From Streptomyces sp. SID12488 (GTDB lineage Bacteria; Actinomycetota; Actinomycetes; Streptomycetales; Streptomycetaceae), in NCBI RefSeq assembly GCF_010548275.1, contig NZ_JAAGLT010000001.1, forward strand, positions 372,001 through 436,000: 64,000 nucleotides of DNA. The letters are read 5' to 3'. Position numbers and translations under genes: made by a program. The stretch's first letter is position 1. Each line of letters begins with the position of its first letter. Shown here one piece after another: positions 9,440-20,585 of this stretch. Below the pieces are notes generated by a model. The model saw nothing but the letters and a program-made list of their open reading frames with translations. It ran no database searches and was not told the DNA's origin.

Positions 9440-9873
9440 GCGGCGACGGCCCCGCCCTCTTCGGCGTTCTCGTCCTCGGCGTCGTCCGCGTCCATGTACT
9501 CCTCCAGGAACTCCCGTTCCTCGGAGGTGATGCGGCGCGGGCGCTGTGTCGCGAAGTCGAACGGCACGACGACCGTCGAGGCCTGGACGTACACCTGGTC
9601 CGGGTCCTTGACCTCGTAGGTGAGCGTGAAGGACGCCGCTCTTATCCGCGTGACCCACAACTCGATGTCCACGGGCGTGTGCCGGTGGACCAACTGCCTT
9701 TTGTAGTCGATCTCATGGCGTGCCACCACGGACCCCTGCTGAAAATCCTTGTCCGGGCGGAACAGGAAGTCGATACGGGCTTCCTCCAGGTACCGGAGGA
9801 AGACCACGTTGTTGACGTGGCCGTACGCGTCCATGTCCGCCCAGCGCAGCGGGCAGCGGTAGATATGCCGCAA
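9436..9873 (-). CDS. acyl-CoA thioesterase, hot-dog fold (4HBT family)
   Basis: The 145-residue sequence has the 4HBT hallmark WADMDAYGHVNNVVFLRYLEEAR at positions 11-33. It contains the catalytic Asp-aromatic-Asp region, and the DFLF and VQASTVVVPFDF strands follow. It hydrolyses acyl-CoA thioesters; the chain preference is unknown. The start is a TTG: no ATG or GTG is available because the in-frame codon three positions upstream is the TGA that ends ettA. The acidic C-terminal tail is unusual but is seen in several actinobacterial members of the family. Confidence 0.85.
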   Translation of the reverse strand: MRHIYRCPLRWADMDAYGHVNNVVFLRYLEEARIDFLFRPDKDFQQGSVVARHEIDYKRQLVHRHTPVDIELWVTRIRAASFTLTYEVKDPDQVYVQASTVVVPFDFATQRPRRITSEEREFLEEYMDADDAEDENAEEGGAVAA

Positions 9874-9879
9874 GATCGA

Positions 9880-11544
<1,665 letters not shown>

Positions 11545-11682
11545 GAGAAACCGTCCGGCAGCTTGAAATCAGGCAGTGGTGGGATGTAACCCATCTTGCC
11601 GTACTGCCACCCCTACGGGGAAACGAGTACGTCAGCGGCCCCGGGCGCCTGCAGACGGACGGGGCTGTGCCGTCAGCGGGTC

Positions 11683-11713
11683 ACCATGCGGTCACACGCT
11701 GTTGAGTTGTCAA
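11683..11713 (-). promoter_or_regulatory. possible ettA promoter
   Basis: On the minus strand a perfect TTGACA lies at 11708-11713. A weak -10 candidate (CATGGT, 11683-11688) follows at 19-base spacing. If used, ettA would have an untranslated leader of about 130 nt. The -35 match is good but the -10 is poor. Confidence 0.3.
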
Positions 11714-11732
11714 GGTGCGATGTCGCTCGCGT

Positions 11733-13172
11733 TCACGCTCGGGGGCCTGCCCCGTGCTGCTCCTTCTTGCCGACGAGGAGCACCACGCCGCCGCCGATCA
11801 CCAGCAGGCCGATCGCTATGCCCCCGATCATCGGCGTCGCGCTGGAACTGCCGGTCTCGGCCAGGTTGACGCCTGCGGCGGGGGTGCCGCCCGCCAGGGC
11901 CGGGCTGGGCTCGCTGAGGGTCTGGACCTCGTCGCCGCCCGCGCTGCCCTGGGTCTCGCAGTCGAGGACACCCGCGAACCGCTGCTTGAAGCCGTTCGGC
12001 CCCATGATCGTGAAGTCGTACGGCTGGTCCTCCTGCAAGGGGATCGTCACCGTCCGCGACTCCCCCGCCGCGATGGTGTGCTCGAAGCCCATCAGCTGGA
12101 AGGTGAACGCCTCGTCGCCTTTGTTGGCGGCCGTGATGTCCACGCCGTTCTTGGCGCAGTTCTTCCGCGCCGACAGTGCGGGCACGGGACCCGTGGCCGC
12201 CCAGTTCGCGGTCGCTGTCGCGGAGACCGTGGACTCGCTGGAGCCGGCGAGGATCTGGGTCTGGCTCCGGCTGTCGGAGGTGAAGGCGCGGCCGACCGGC
12301 ACGCTGGTCGAGGCCTGGACGCTCAGCGCCGCCGAACCGTCCAGCGCGTCCTCGGGCACTTCGAAGAACACTTGGCCGCCGTCGACCGCGGACGTGACGG
12401 CCTCGCCGTCCTGGTCGACGACCCGCACCCCGCTCGTCGCGGCGTCGGCGGGCGGTATCACCGTGACGCTGTCCGCGTCGGTGTGCACCGTGACCGGTCC
12501 GATCAGCTCACCGGGGTGGCCGGAGACCGCAGGCGGGTCGAGGGTCAGTGAAGCGTCGGGCTCCGCGAGGTTCTGCGCGCTCTTCTCCAGATAGTCCGCG
12601 AGCTTCTCGGCCTTCGGGTCCACGGCGTCCACGTCCGCGCCGTCCGAGTAGCGCCAGATGGCGACCTGGGTGCCCGCCGCCGCGTCCTGCTCGGTGAGGC
12701 CGACCGCCCCCGCCCGGGCGGCAAGCGCCGCGAGATCGTTCACCTGCGGATAGGAGTTCTCCAAAATCCAGCGAATCCGGCCCGCGTCCTTGTTGCCGCC
12801 CAGAGAGGTGCCGCTCCAGGAGGTCTCCTGGTACTTGGCATCCTTCTGTGTCGGGTTGTGCAGGTCGACGCAGTAGGTCTGCAGGGTGCCGCCGTTGTCG
12901 ACGGACATCTCGAACAGGCCCGCGGACACCTGCTCGTCCCCGTCCTCCCCGCCCTCCCCGTCGTCTCCGTGGACGACGGCCGCGCCATACGTCTTGAGCC
13001 CGCCTATGGTGGCGGTCGCCCCGCCCTGCTGCTGCGGAGTGGCGTCCGCGACGGCGCTACCGGCGGTTACCAGCGCGCCGGTGACGACGAGACCAGCCAC
13101 CATCGTCGCGGCGGCGAGCCGGGCCGCCGCCGCTCGCCCGCGCCCGGACAGCGCGGAGAACGAAGAAAACAC
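11733..13172 (-). CDS. thioester-domain (TQXA) surface protein with LAETG sortase anchor
   Basis: 479 residues with a Sec-type signal peptide (about 1-42, ending near SAVADA). A thioester domain follows in which YCVDLH supplies the cysteine and GTQVAIWRYSDG the glutamine that form the internal Cys-Gln bond. The central part looks like Ig-like repeats. The C-terminus has LAETG at 437-441, a hydrophobic helix and a KK-containing tail. LAxTG signals are processed by class E sortases in Streptomyces, so the protein is probably covalently attached to peptidoglycan and may bind host or cell surfaces covalently. It starts at GTG with AAGGGGA upstream. Confidence 0.88.
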   Translation of the reverse strand: MFSSFSALSGRGRAAAARLAAATMVAGLVVTGALVTAGSAVADATPQQQGGATATIGGLKTYGAAVVHGDDGEGGEDGDEQVSAGLFEMSVDNGGTLQTYCVDLHNPTQKDAKYQETSWSGTSLGGNKDAGRIRWILENSYPQVNDLAALAARAGAVGLTEQDAAAGTQVAIWRYSDGADVDAVDPKAEKLADYLEKSAQNLAEPDASLTLDPPAVSGHPGELIGPVTVHTDADSVTVIPPADAATSGVRVVDQDGEAVTSAVDGGQVFFEVPEDALDGSAALSVQASTSVPVGRAFTSDSRSQTQILAGSSESTVSATATANWAATGPVPALSARKNCAKNGVDITAANKGDEAFTFQLMGFEHTIAAGESRTVTIPLQEDQPYDFTIMGPNGFKQRFAGVLDCETQGSAGGDEVQTLSEPSPALAGGTPAAGVNLAETGSSSATPMIGGIAIGLLVIGGGVVLLVGKKEQHGAGPRA

Positions 13173-13405
13173 AGAATTCCCCTTCGAGCAGGACTCGTTG
13201 ACGTGGGGGGTGCGGTCCCGCCAGCAGCATCAGAAGCCCCGTGAGCTATCCGGGCATCCTAGGGATGTGGCGCACCGCACTTCCCAGTCCTGTCATCGGA
13301 TAACCGATCCGACTCGGAATCGTTATCGCCAAGATCATCCATTTGCCGGTCAGTCCACCGATAAGCCTCAGTCCGGCCGGCGCCCGCGCCCACCGCGGCC
13401 CGATG

Positions 13406-13882
13406 TCACGTCACCGCCACGGGTTCCCGGCGTTGTTGCGCCCCGGCCCCGCCCTCGTCGTCGTCGACCGGTGTCTCCCAACTGGGTTCGGGACGGGGCG
13501 GTGACGCGGCCTCGCCCTTCGGCGGGCCGGCGGAGCGCCGGAAGGCCGACGTTCCCCGCGCGAGATCGTGGCCGATCGCCACGGCGTCGATCTCCGCCGA
13601 CGTCCGGCTCTGCCCGTCCCGCATCTCGGTGCGCACCTTCAACCGGCCCTGCACGATGACCGGTTCGCCCAGCGACAGTGACGCCCCGACATTCGTCGCG
13701 AGAGCTCGATTCGCCCACACCGTGAAGAAGTTGGTGTGTCCGTCCGTCCACGCGTTCTTCTCGCGGTCCCAGTAGCGCGAGGTCACCGCGAGCCGGAACC
13801 TCGCCGACGCCCCCGACGCCAGGTCGCGGTACACCGGCTGCGTCGCCACATTGCCCACCGCGCACACCATCGTCTCGTTCAC
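13406..13882 (-). CDS. ssbB: single-stranded DNA-binding protein, SsbB-like
   Basis: 158 residues. The start is the GTG of VNETMVCAVGNVATQPVYRD, preceded by GGGAGGGG; longer in-frame starts read into the Pro/Gly-rich leader and are less likely. An OB fold fills residues 1-110 (RYWDREKNAWTDGHTNFF, VWANRALA, VIVQGRL). A short acidic, Pro-rich tail follows that lacks the DDDIPF-type tip of the canonical SsbA. Length and position fit the second SSB of Streptomyces, implicated in chromosome segregation during sporulation. Confidence 0.82.
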   Translation of the reverse strand: MNETMVCAVGNVATQPVYRDLASGASARFRLAVTSRYWDREKNAWTDGHTNFFTVWANRALATNVGASLSLGEPVIVQGRLKVRTEMRDGQSRTSAEIDAVAIGHDLARGTSAFRRSAGPPKGEAASPPRPEPSWETPVDDDEGGAGAQQRREPVAVT

Positions 13883-14222
13883 ACGAACCACCCCTCCCGG
13901 TCCCGGCGCACTCGCGCCGGGCGGATACCCGTACGGGCCCGTCCCGTACGGCTGCCTCCGACACGGCGACCGTGAGAACTTCCCGACCACGAGAACTTCT
14001 CCGGTCACCGCTTCGCGGCGATCACGTCCGTCGTGATCGCCGCGAAGCCAGAATGCATCCGTCGGTCCGAGCCCGCTGAGCCCTGTGGACTACCGGCCGG
14101 TTGTGGAAAACTCCGTCACCCGTCTGAGGGACCCACGTCTCCCTCTCACGTCACCCTCCCGTCGCTCTTCCGGGATTCAGCCCCTGTGACCTGCCGGTTT
14201 CCTCGCGCTCACCTCTCACCTC
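13883..14222. other. intergenic region between ssbB and the GTPase pair
   Basis: No gene is seen. It contains the leader of the SSB gene, with a GGGAGGGG ribosome site at its left edge, and one very strong hairpin listed separately. The remainder shows no repeat or open frame with codon character. Confidence 0.5.
14011..14047 (-). terminator. 16-bp perfect hairpin, likely terminator of the GTPase operon
   Basis: CTTCGCGGCGATCACG pairs perfectly with its complement across a 5-base loop (TCCGT). There is no T-run, as is common for Streptomyces terminators. It lies 176 bp downstream of the GTPase stop codon and before the SSB gene. Confidence 0.5.
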
Positions 14223-16319
14223 TCACCCCACAACCGCACGGGCCCCCGTGACCCGCACGTACTGCTCCCGTACCTCGCGATACCGCAGCAGTTCCGCCGC
14301 CACCGGATCCAGCACCCGGGCCCGGCCGCAGCCGGCCGCCGCTTCCCGCAGCCGCCGTTCCGCCTCCAGTCCGTACCGGCGGGCAGGTCCGCGAGCCGCC
14401 AGTCTGCAGCTCCACTCCACTCCCGGACCGCCGACGATGCCCACCGACATCAGCAGCACCGGCACGCCCAGGTTCGGCGCCATGACCCCGACGATCTGGG
14501 CCACCAGCCACAGCCCGCCGACGATCTGAAGAATCGTCATGGATGCCTGCGCCAGCACCGCGACCGGCCACCAGCCCGGCCGGGGCGGCCGTCCCGAGGG
14601 CGTCCCGGCGCATGTCGCCAGCTCGTCCAGCGCCTCGGGCAGGCCCTGGGCCCCCCGTACGGCCGCCTCACGCACCGCCAGCGCCCATGGCGCGGGCAGT
14701 CCGGCCGACGCCCGCTCAGCGACCGTACGCACCGCCTGTTCGACACGCTGGCGGGCCGTGGCCTCCTCGTCCGGCTGCTCGCTGACGGCGAAGCGGCCGG
14801 TGGAGGTCTCGCGCCGGTCCTGGCACCACCGCCACAACCGCAGCCACGGGGTGCCGCACGCGCGGTTGGCGTTGCGCAGCCAGACGCGCTCGGCGGCCTG
14901 GCCCGCGGCGGTGGCGCCCACCGCGTCGGCGAGCCGGTCGGAGAACTCGTCCCGGGCCCGTTCGCTCAGCCCGGTGCGCTGTCCGGTGGCGTAGACGGGC
15001 CGCAACTGCCACGCGGCGGCGTCGAGGTCGGCCGAGATCCGGCGGGCCGCGGCCCCGCGCTCGCCCACGAACTGCCCGAGCGCCTCGCGCAGTTCACCGA
15101 CGCCGTCCCCGGTGAGCGCGGACAGCGCCAGTACGGTGGCGCCCGGTTCGCCGTACTCCCCCAGGGCGATGCCGTCCTCGTCGAGCAGGCGCCGCAGGTC
15201 GTCGAGGACCTGGTCGGCGGCCTCCCCGGGGAGGCGGTCCACCTGGTTGAGGACGACGAACATGACCTCCGCGTGTCCGGCCATGGGCCGCAGATAGCGC
15301 TCGTGGAGGACGGCGTCCGCGTACTTCTCCGGATCGACGACCCAGATGACCGCGTCGACCAGTGCCAGTACGCGGTCCACCTGTTCGCGGTGCTGGACGG
15401 CCGCCGAGTCGTGGTCGGGCAGGTCGACCAGGACCAGGCCGCGCAGTTGAGCCTCTGCCTCCGCGCTCTGCAGCGGGCGCCGGCGCAGCCGGCCGGGGAT
15501 GCCCAGCCGGTCGATGAGGGTCGCCGCGCCATCGCTCCAGCTGCACGCGATGGGCATGGCGGTGGTCGGCCGACGTACCCCGGTCTCCGAAATGGCCACT
15601 CCGGCGAGTGCGTTGAACAGCTGGGACTTGCCGCTGCCGGTGGCGCCCGCGATGGCGACGACGGTGTGCTGCCCAGAGAGCCTGCGCCGGGCCGCCGCCT
15701 CGTCGAGGACCCGGCCGGCCTCGGCGAGCGTTCTGCTGTCCAGCCGGGTGCGGGACAGCCCAACGAGCTCGCGGAGCGCGTCGAGCCGCGAGCGCAGCGG
15801 CCCGTCGTAGGCGAGCGGCATCACCGGCTGGGGAACGCTGCTGGAGACCCGGGGCTCGACCACCGTCTCGCGGACAGGAGAATCCGTCTCGGACACGCGT
15901 CGGGCGATCAGTCCGTCGTCCCAGGCTCCGGAGGACTCGGATTCCGGGCGGGGGTCTGTACGGGCGTCCTTGGAGGAGCCGTTGTCAGCGGCAGAGGCAG
16001 AGGCAGAGGCGCCGGAGTCGGAATCGCCCGCCACGCGCGCGTGGCCGTCGCCTTCGGCGGAAGCGGAAAGGGAAGCGGAAGGGGCGTTGCCGGGGACGTG
16101 GCCGTCGGGCGCCCCACCATCGCCGCCCCCGTCCTTCTCGCCCTCCTTCTCCCTCTCCTTCTCGTTCTCGGGTGTCCCTCCCTCGTTCTTCCCCTTTTGC
16201 TCCTTCTCCTCCGCCTTCTCCTCGGATTTGTTGCCGTCGGAAAGGTCCTCCCGTGGAGGCACGTTCTCTGCCGGGGCGTCGTGGTGGTCGTGGTCAGTGA
16301 CGGCGGTCACGGCGGTCAC
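14223..16319 (-). CDS. dynamin-like GTPase (second of a pair)
   Basis: 698 residues. The first ~130 residues are low-complexity Glu/Lys/Gly/Ser sequence. The GTPase domain has a P-loop [26 protein letters not shown] as the DxxG switch and [11 protein letters not shown] in the NKxD position. A helical stalk follows. Two hydrophobic spans lie near the C-terminus ([20 protein letters not shown] and the segment after it), so it is a membrane-associated bacterial dynamin-like protein. The GTG start overlaps the stop codon of the partner GTPase gene (GTGA), which indicates strict co-expression, as seen for paired dynamins of Streptomyces. Confidence 0.82.
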   Translation of the reverse strand: MTAVTAVTDHDHHDAPAENVPPREDLSDGNKSEEKAEEKEQKGKNEGGTPENEKEREKEGEKDGGGDGGAPDGHVPGNAPSASLSASAEGDGHARVAGDSDSGASASASAADNGSSKDARTDPRPESESSGAWDDGLIARRVSETDSPVRETVVEPRVSSSVPQPVMPLAYDGPLRSRLDALRELVGLSRTRLDSRTLAEAGRVLDEAAARRRLSGQHTVVAIAGATGSGKSQLFNALAGVAISETGVRRPTTAMPIACSWSDGAATLIDRLGIPGRLRRRPLQSAEAEAQLRGLVLVDLPDHDSAAVQHREQVDRVLALVDAVIWVVDPEKYADAVLHERYLRPMAGHAEVMFVVLNQVDRLPGEAADQVLDDLRRLLDEDGIALGEYGEPGATVLALSALTGDGVGELREALGQFVGERGAAARRISADLDAAAWQLRPVYATGQRTGLSERARDEFSDRLADAVGATAAGQAAERVWLRNANRACGTPWLRLWRWCQDRRETSTGRFAVSEQPDEEATARQRVEQAVRTVAERASAGLPAPWALAVREAAVRGAQGLPEALDELATCAGTPSGRPPRPGWWPVAVLAQASMTILQIVGGLWLVAQIVGVMAPNLGVPVLLMSVGIVGGPGVEWSCRLAARGPARRYGLEAERRLREAAAGCGRARVLDPVAAELLRYREVREQYVRVTGARAVVG

Positions 16320-17935
16320 CTCTCCTTCTGCAGTACGGACAGCGCGGCGATGAGTTCGGCCTGAGGCTCCGGATGGACGTCAAGGGCGTCGAGCGGGGCG
16401 AGGCGGCGCTCGCGTTCGGTGTGCATGACCCGGTCCAGGTGGTCGGCGAGCAGCCGTCCGCCGCGGTCGCGCAGTCGCAGGGCGCCGTGGGCGCCGATGC
16501 GTTCGGCGAGCCCCTCGCCCGCGGACCGGGCCCGCCGGCCACCCAGCAGCGCGGTGGCGACCAGCGCGGCGACCGCCTCGACATCCGTGGCGGCATTCCG
16601 GTCGAGGTCGCGCAGTTCCTCCTCGGCGTACTCCTCCAGCTCGCGCCGCCACCGCCGTACGGCCATCCCGATGCGGTGTTCGACGCTCTCCTGGGACGGG
16701 TCGCGGCCCGTCAGTCCCGGGGCGTCCGCGGCGGGTTCGCGGCGCCAGGCGTCGTCGACGCGCTCGTCGGCGGCGGTGACGGAGCACAACAGGAGGGCAC
16801 AGAGGCTCTCCACGAGGGCGTCGAGGAGTTCGCCCGCGGAGCAGTCGAGCGGGAAGGCGCGCCACCGCTTCAGCGCGTCCCCGGCGAGGACGGCGCCGGC
16901 CTGCAACCGCCCCCGTACGCGCGCGTGCTCGCTGTCGTAGGCCCCGTCGACGGCCGCAGTGAGCCGTAGGGCGGCCGAGTACTGCGCGGCGGCGGCACCG
17001 GCCAGCTCGGGCATGCGGGACTTGAGGGAATCGAGGACGCCGTAGGCCGTACGGGCCATCGCCTGCTGGCGGCTGGCCGGGTCCTGCGCCTGCTGGGCGA
17101 GCCAGGCGCGCAGCGGGGCCACCGCGGTGGCCGGAAGAAGTCCACCGCCCCAGGCGGACTCGGGCAGTTCGGGCACGGTGAAGCGCGGTACGTCGCCGAG
17201 GCCGGCCTTGGTGAGGAGCGCGCCGTACTGCCGGGACACCTCGGACACCACCTGGTGGGGCACCCGGTCGAGAACGGTGACAAGGGAGGCCTGGTAGTCC
17301 TTGGCGGTGCGCAGGAGATGCCAGGGGACGGCGTCGGCGTACCGTGCCGCCGTGGTCACCATGATCCAGATGTCGGCGGCGCAGATCAGTTCGGCGGCGA
17401 GGACGCGGTTGTCGGCGACGAGGGAGTCGACGTCGGGGGCGTCGAGGAGGGCGAGTCCGCGCGGGAGGCTCTCGGCGGTCTCCACGCGCAGGACCCGTGC
17501 CCCGTCCTCGCCAGGGAGCAGCAGATCGTCACCGGGGTCCTGTCCCGGCTCCTGTGGGGGCACCCACACGCGCGTGAGGTCGGGCAGTACACGCATCCCG
17601 CTGAACCAGTGGTGGTCCTCGGGATGGCAGACCAGTACCGGTGTCCGGGTCGTGGGCCGCAGTACGCCTGCCTCGCTGACCCGGCGCCCCACAAGGGAGT
17701 TGACCAGGGTCGACTTGCCGGCCCCGGTGGACCCGCCCACAACGGCGAGCAAGGGCGCTTCAGGTTCCCTCAGGCGGGGCACCAAGTAGTCGTCGAGTTG
17801 CGCGAGCAGTTCGTCGCGGTTGGCACGCGCGCGTGGAGCCCCGGGCAGGGGCAGCGGGAAGCGTGCGGCGGCGACACGCTCGCGCAGGGCGGAAAGTGCG
17901 TCGATCAGCTGAGGCCGTACGTCCAAGGTCACCAC
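16316..17935 (-). CDS. dynamin-like GTPase (first of a pair)
   Basis: 539 residues from GTG ([14 protein letters not shown]). The P-loop is [19 protein letters not shown], the switch is [11 protein letters not shown] and the G4 position is [10 protein letters not shown]. The remainder is alpha-helical, Arg/Ala rich and lacks an obvious membrane span, in contrast to its partner. Upstream ATG candidates exist in frame but none has a convincing ribosome site. Pairs of dynamin-like proteins of this kind support membrane remodelling at sporulation septa; the exact orthology to DynA/DynB cannot be settled here. Confidence 0.78.
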   Translation of the reverse strand: MVTLDVRPQLIDALSALRERVAAARFPLPLPGAPRARANRDELLAQLDDYLVPRLREPEAPLLAVVGGSTGAGKSTLVNSLVGRRVSEAGVLRPTTRTPVLVCHPEDHHWFSGMRVLPDLTRVWVPPQEPGQDPGDDLLLPGEDGARVLRVETAESLPRGLALLDAPDVDSLVADNRVLAAELICAADIWIMVTTAARYADAVPWHLLRTAKDYQASLVTVLDRVPHQVVSEVSRQYGALLTKAGLGDVPRFTVPELPESAWGGGLLPATAVAPLRAWLAQQAQDPASRQQAMARTAYGVLDSLKSRMPELAGAAAAQYSAALRLTAAVDGAYDSEHARVRGRLQAGAVLAGDALKRWRAFPLDCSAGELLDALVESLCALLLCSVTAADERVDDAWRREPAADAPGLTGRDPSQESVEHRIGMAVRRWRRELEEYAEEELRDLDRNAATDVEAVAALVATALLGGRRARSAGEGLAERIGAHGALRLRDRGGRLLADHLDRVMHTERERRLAPLDALDVHPEPQAELIAALSVLQKER

Positions 17936-18256
17936 ATGTGAAGAATGCCCAATTTTAGGGGAATTCTGAAGCATATGAGCATGTCTGCGCGCCGACGGAA
18001 CACAAGGGACGGAAGGGACGACTAGGACGTAGGCACAGTCCAGGCATAACGAGTGGACAACACCCGATGCGCGAGACGGCAAAAGCGGTGCACGATTCGT
18101 ACCTGCCTGCGATTATCAGGACCGCTTCACCGAACCTCCACATTGAGCCACGGAGGGGAAGCAACCAGGACAAGGACCCGGGAGCCCTATCCTTGTCCCC
18201 GGCAACGTCAAGGACCGGCCCACCCGGGCCCACCCTGACCGAGGCCACCACACCCG
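17936..18256. other. intergenic region between the GTPase pair and tRNA-Arg
   Basis: No coding frame of credible codon use is seen. The stretch must hold divergent promoters for the GTPase genes and the tRNA. It contains a TATCCT box and an AGGGGAAGC run, but I cannot fix a promoter. Confidence 0.4.
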
Positions 18257-18329
18257 GCCCCCGTAGCTCAGTGGATAGAGCAGGCGCCTTCTAAGCGCTT
18301 GGCCGCAGGTTCGAGTCCTGCCGGGGGCG
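18257..18329 (+). tRNA. tRNA-Arg (anticodon TCT)
   Basis: A full cloverleaf folds: acceptor GCCCCCG/CGGGGGC, D stem GCTC/GAGC, anticodon stem GGCGC/GCGCT (one G-U) around loop CTTCTAA with anticodon TCT at 18290-18292, a five-base variable loop, and T stem GCAGG/CCTGC with loop TTCGAGT. The discriminator base is G; CCA is not encoded. The 3' half, from the anticodon loop onward, is the integration site of the phage, whose left end restores the gene. Confidence 0.95.
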
Positions 18330-18332
18330 CAA
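18287..18332 (+). repeat. attL core (tRNA-Arg 3' end)
   Basis: 46 bases identical to 52713-52758, from CCTTCTAAGCGCTTGG through GGGGGCGCAA. Identity starts one base before the anticodon loop and continues three bases past the discriminator, typical of tyrosine-integrase sites in tRNA genes. Confidence 0.93.
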
Positions 18333-18335
18333 ACA

Positions 18336-18372
18336 TCCTCTCATCAGCGGAAACGCGTGGGAGGCCTTTTCA
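18336..18372 (+). terminator. probable terminator of tRNA-Arg in the lysogen
   Basis: CCTCTC and GGGAGG can pair (with wobble) and are followed by CCTTTTC. It is supplied by the phage side of attL. Confidence 0.4.
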
Positions 18373-18398
18373 TGTCGGGCCAGCACAGCGGTATTTGG

Positions 18399-18410
18399 CC
18401 AAGCGCCTTG
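18399..18410 (+). repeat. left arm-type integrase site candidate
   Basis: CCAAGCGCCTTG occurs here 66 bp inside attL and again at 52639-52650, 62 bp inside attR, in the same orientation and next to AGGATT on one side or the other. The first eight bases are the reverse complement of GCGCTTGG in the att core. Confidence 0.55.
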
Positions 18411-18512
18411 AGGATTCCCGAGATCGGCGTAGCGTCGTACTCATCCCCCGGATACCACCACCACACCCCGGGGGCGAACAGCATTCGCGTACTCGAATGA
18501 GGACGGTGAGGC

Positions 18513-19484
18513 GTGACCGCCACCAAAACCGCCGACGACCCCAAGCCGTACGACATCGGCCCCCTGACCTCGTCATGGATCCGCTCCCTGCGCGCGCGCA
18601 ACCTCAGCCCGAACACTCAGCGGATCTACAGCCGAGCCGCCGAGCAGTTCCGCGCCTACCTCCTCGGCTACGAGCCGAACGAGCCGGAGGACCGCCCCGC
18701 CCCGACTGCGCTGGAAGGGGAAGGCGGCATCCACCGTGAGCACATCGAGGCGTACATCGGGGACCTGATCGAGGAGAGCAGCCCCGGCAACGCGCACCAG
18801 CACTTCCGCTCGCTGAAGACGTTCTTCAACTGGGCAGTCGAGGAGGAGGAGATGGACCGCTCCCCCATGCGGACGATGAAGGCGCCCACCGTGCCGGAGG
18901 TGGAGGTGCCCGTCATCCCGGACGACGCGCTGAAGAAGCTGCTCAGCGTGTGCAAGGGGAAGGACTTCAAGGACCGCCGGGACACGGCGATCATCATGAT
19001 GTTCCTCGACACCGGGGCCCGGCTGAGCGAGCTGACCGTGCGCACACAGGAGAAGCTCGACCTAGACCTGATGGTGCTACACGTCCTCGGAAAGGGCGGC
19101 CGGGAGCGGCCGGCACCATTCGGCCGGGCTACGTCGGTGGCGATGGACCGCTACCTGCGGGCGGCCGGGAAGTACTTGGGGAGGGCGCTGGAGCCGGGCG
19201 ATCCACTGTGGGTGAGCTTCAAGCGGCGCGAGGCCATGACGATCTGGGGCGTCGGGACGATGATCGAGAACCGCTGCAAGGAGGCGAGCATCCCGCACAT
19301 TCACCCGCACCAGTTCCGGCACACGTTCGCGCACCTGTGGCAAGCGAACGGTGGTGGGGACGATGCACTCATGAGGATCATGGGGTGGCGGTCGCGACAG
19401 ATGCTGTCACGGTATGGAGCTTCGGCCGGCACCGAGCGCGCGCTGAAGATCCATAGGGAGCTGAGCCCCGGCGACCGGTTGTAG
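18513..19484 (+). CDS. int: phage integrase, tyrosine recombinase
   Basis: 323 residues. An N-terminal SAM-like core-binding domain (about 15-115, [20 protein letters not shown]) is followed by the catalytic domain. All active-site residues are present: R170 in [10 protein letters not shown]194 in [11 protein letters not shown]266-x-x-R269 in [10 protein letters not shown]292 in GWRSRQ and nucleophile Y301 in SRYGAS. The closest pattern is the XerC/D-like group used by many actinobacterial elements. It starts at GTG with GAGGA upstream and lies directly beside attL, the usual place for a tRNA-directed integrase. Confidence 0.95.
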   Translation: MTATKTADDPKPYDIGPLTSSWIRSLRARNLSPNTQRIYSRAAEQFRAYLLGYEPNEPEDRPAPTALEGEGGIHREHIEAYIGDLIEESSPGNAHQHFRSLKTFFNWAVEEEEMDRSPMRTMKAPTVPEVEVPVIPDDALKKLLSVCKGKDFKDRRDTAIIMMFLDTGARLSELTVRTQEKLDLDLMVLHVLGKGGRERPAPFGRATSVAMDRYLRAAGKYLGRALEPGDPLWVSFKRREAMTIWGVGTMIENRCKEASIPHIHPHQFRHTFAHLWQANGGGDDALMRIMGWRSRQMLSRYGASAGTERALKIHRELSPGDRL

Positions 19485-19500
19485 CCGCCGGGTCCGCTGC

Positions 19501-19749
19501 TCAGTCGAGGTCGTTCCCCGGATGGGGAGCGGCCTCGTTCGTTTCGATGGGAGCCTCGCTGTGGTCGGCGCGGGACCACCGCCCACTGTCCACGCCATCC
19601 TGGAAGAGCTGTTGGAGTCCAGCCACGATGTCTTCTGCCGGCCACGAGAAGTCGATGGCCAGGTCGTAGTGCTGGGTACTGTCGCGCACGGCGACAGGGG
19701 TTTCCCCTTTCAGGTCTTTTGCGTGGACGTGCACTCTCGGCTCTGCCAC
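19501..19749 (-). CDS. small phage protein of unknown function
   Basis: 82 residues from GTG (VAEPRVHVHAKDLKGE) with AAAGGGGG upstream; a longer start exists but lacks a ribosome site. The sequence DLAIDFSWPAEDIVAGLQQLFQDG suggests a short alpha/beta fold. It is transcribed convergently to int, behind the repressor gene, and is probably expressed in the lysogen. Confidence 0.6.
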   Translation of the reverse strand: MAEPRVHVHAKDLKGETPVAVRDSTQHYDLAIDFSWPAEDIVAGLQQLFQDGVDSGRWSRADHSEAPIETNEAAPHPGNDLD

Positions 19750-19844
19750 TCGTCCCCCTTTCCGCGTGTGCGCGCAGGACAGCATGGAATCGCACACGCG
19801 TACGAATCGCGCGAGGTTCGATCACTCTACGCCGAGTGGCCTTA

Positions 19845-19895
19845 AATAGCTGTTCACCCAATGAGGTGAACGTGAAACGTTCCGTGAGTAGAGGA
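19845..19895 (-). promoter_or_regulatory. promoter/operator candidate of the small lysogeny gene
   Basis: A GTTCACC-N6-GGTGAAC inverted repeat (19852-19871) lies between a TATTTA box and a TTCACC/TTCACG element on the minus strand, followed by AACGTGAAACGTT (19869-19881). The layout suggests a regulated promoter. Confidence 0.4.
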
Positions 19896-19906
19896 ACGAT
19901 GTTCGA

Positions 19907-20314
19907 CTACTTCCCTTCGCCGCGCAATGCCGCGTAGAAGGCCTTCACCGCAGGCATCTCCTCGGCGGTCACGCCCGCTTTGGCGGCGACCCTGTAGACC
20001 ACGTCCTCATCCTCTTCCGCACCCGTGACCTGGGCTGAAGGCTCACTGCTGTACCAGCCGAGGAACTGCCGGTGCGCTGCATCCGCCACCCGTTCGGGAG
20101 TGAGTCCGAGACCAGCAGCCAGCGCCTTGACCAACTTCGGGTTCATCTTGACGCTCTTGCCGCTCGCGATTGTCCAGACGAGATTGGCGCTCGGTGAGTA
20201 GTGGCTCTCCGGGTCGACTGACCGGTTTGCGAGCTGTTCGAAGGTGTACCGCTTCCCCTTACCCGCCTGCTCGCTGACGAGCTGTGCGAGCGTCTCGGCG
20301 TCCCGAGTCGTCAT
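19907..20314 (-). CDS. XRE-type DNA-binding protein, likely phage repressor
   Basis: 135 residues. The N-terminal half has the layout of a lambda-repressor-like helix-turn-helix (QLVSEQAGKGKRYTFEQLANRS, SANLVWTIASGKSVKMNPKLV, KALAAGLGLTPERVADAA). The C-terminal 45 residues are acidic. It is divergent from the early operon across a 271-bp region containing palindromes, the usual position of a temperate phage repressor. It starts at ATG with GGAGA upstream. Confidence 0.75.
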   Translation of the reverse strand: MTTRDAETLAQLVSEQAGKGKRYTFEQLANRSVDPESHYSPSANLVWTIASGKSVKMNPKLVKALAAGLGLTPERVADAAHRQFLGWYSSEPSAQVTGAEEDEDVVYRVAAKAGVTAEEMPAVKAFYAALRGEGK

Positions 20315-20402
20315 GTAGAGGTCTCCAGGTCTTCGGCGGGGGCCGGATGCGTCGGCTCATCCGGCGGGGGTTACCCGCACGTACAAGGGACATTGTCCAC
20401 AA

Positions 20403-20420
20403 CCCCATACGCAAATGGGT
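20403..20420. promoter_or_regulatory. operator candidate O1 (degenerate)
   Basis: CCCCAT-ACGCAA-ATGGGT has the same half-site and six-base spacing as the two longer palindromes at 20544 and 20820, but lacks the outer arms. It lies near the repressor start and next to a TTGTCC box. Confidence 0.5.
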
Positions 20421-20543
20421 AGCTGGCCTGCTCAAAGAGGCGCAAAGTCGCCCCGCGTGTGTACGCACAAGGGGCGCAAGGGACAGAGCAGATCTGGCGC
20501 AGCACTGTGCTAGACATCCCCCAAGCGCTGTGCTTAGCTACAG

Positions 20544-20569
20544 CCATCCCCATTCGAGGATGGGGATGG
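20544..20569. promoter_or_regulatory. operator candidate O2, perfect 26-bp palindrome
   Basis: CCATCCCCAT and ATGGGGATGG flank TCGAGG. The site ends 16 bp before the GTG of the first rightward gene, so binding would block its expression. A second copy with one changed arm base is at 20820-20845. Confidence 0.65.
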
Positions 20570-20585
20570 CAACACCGGAGGTTCC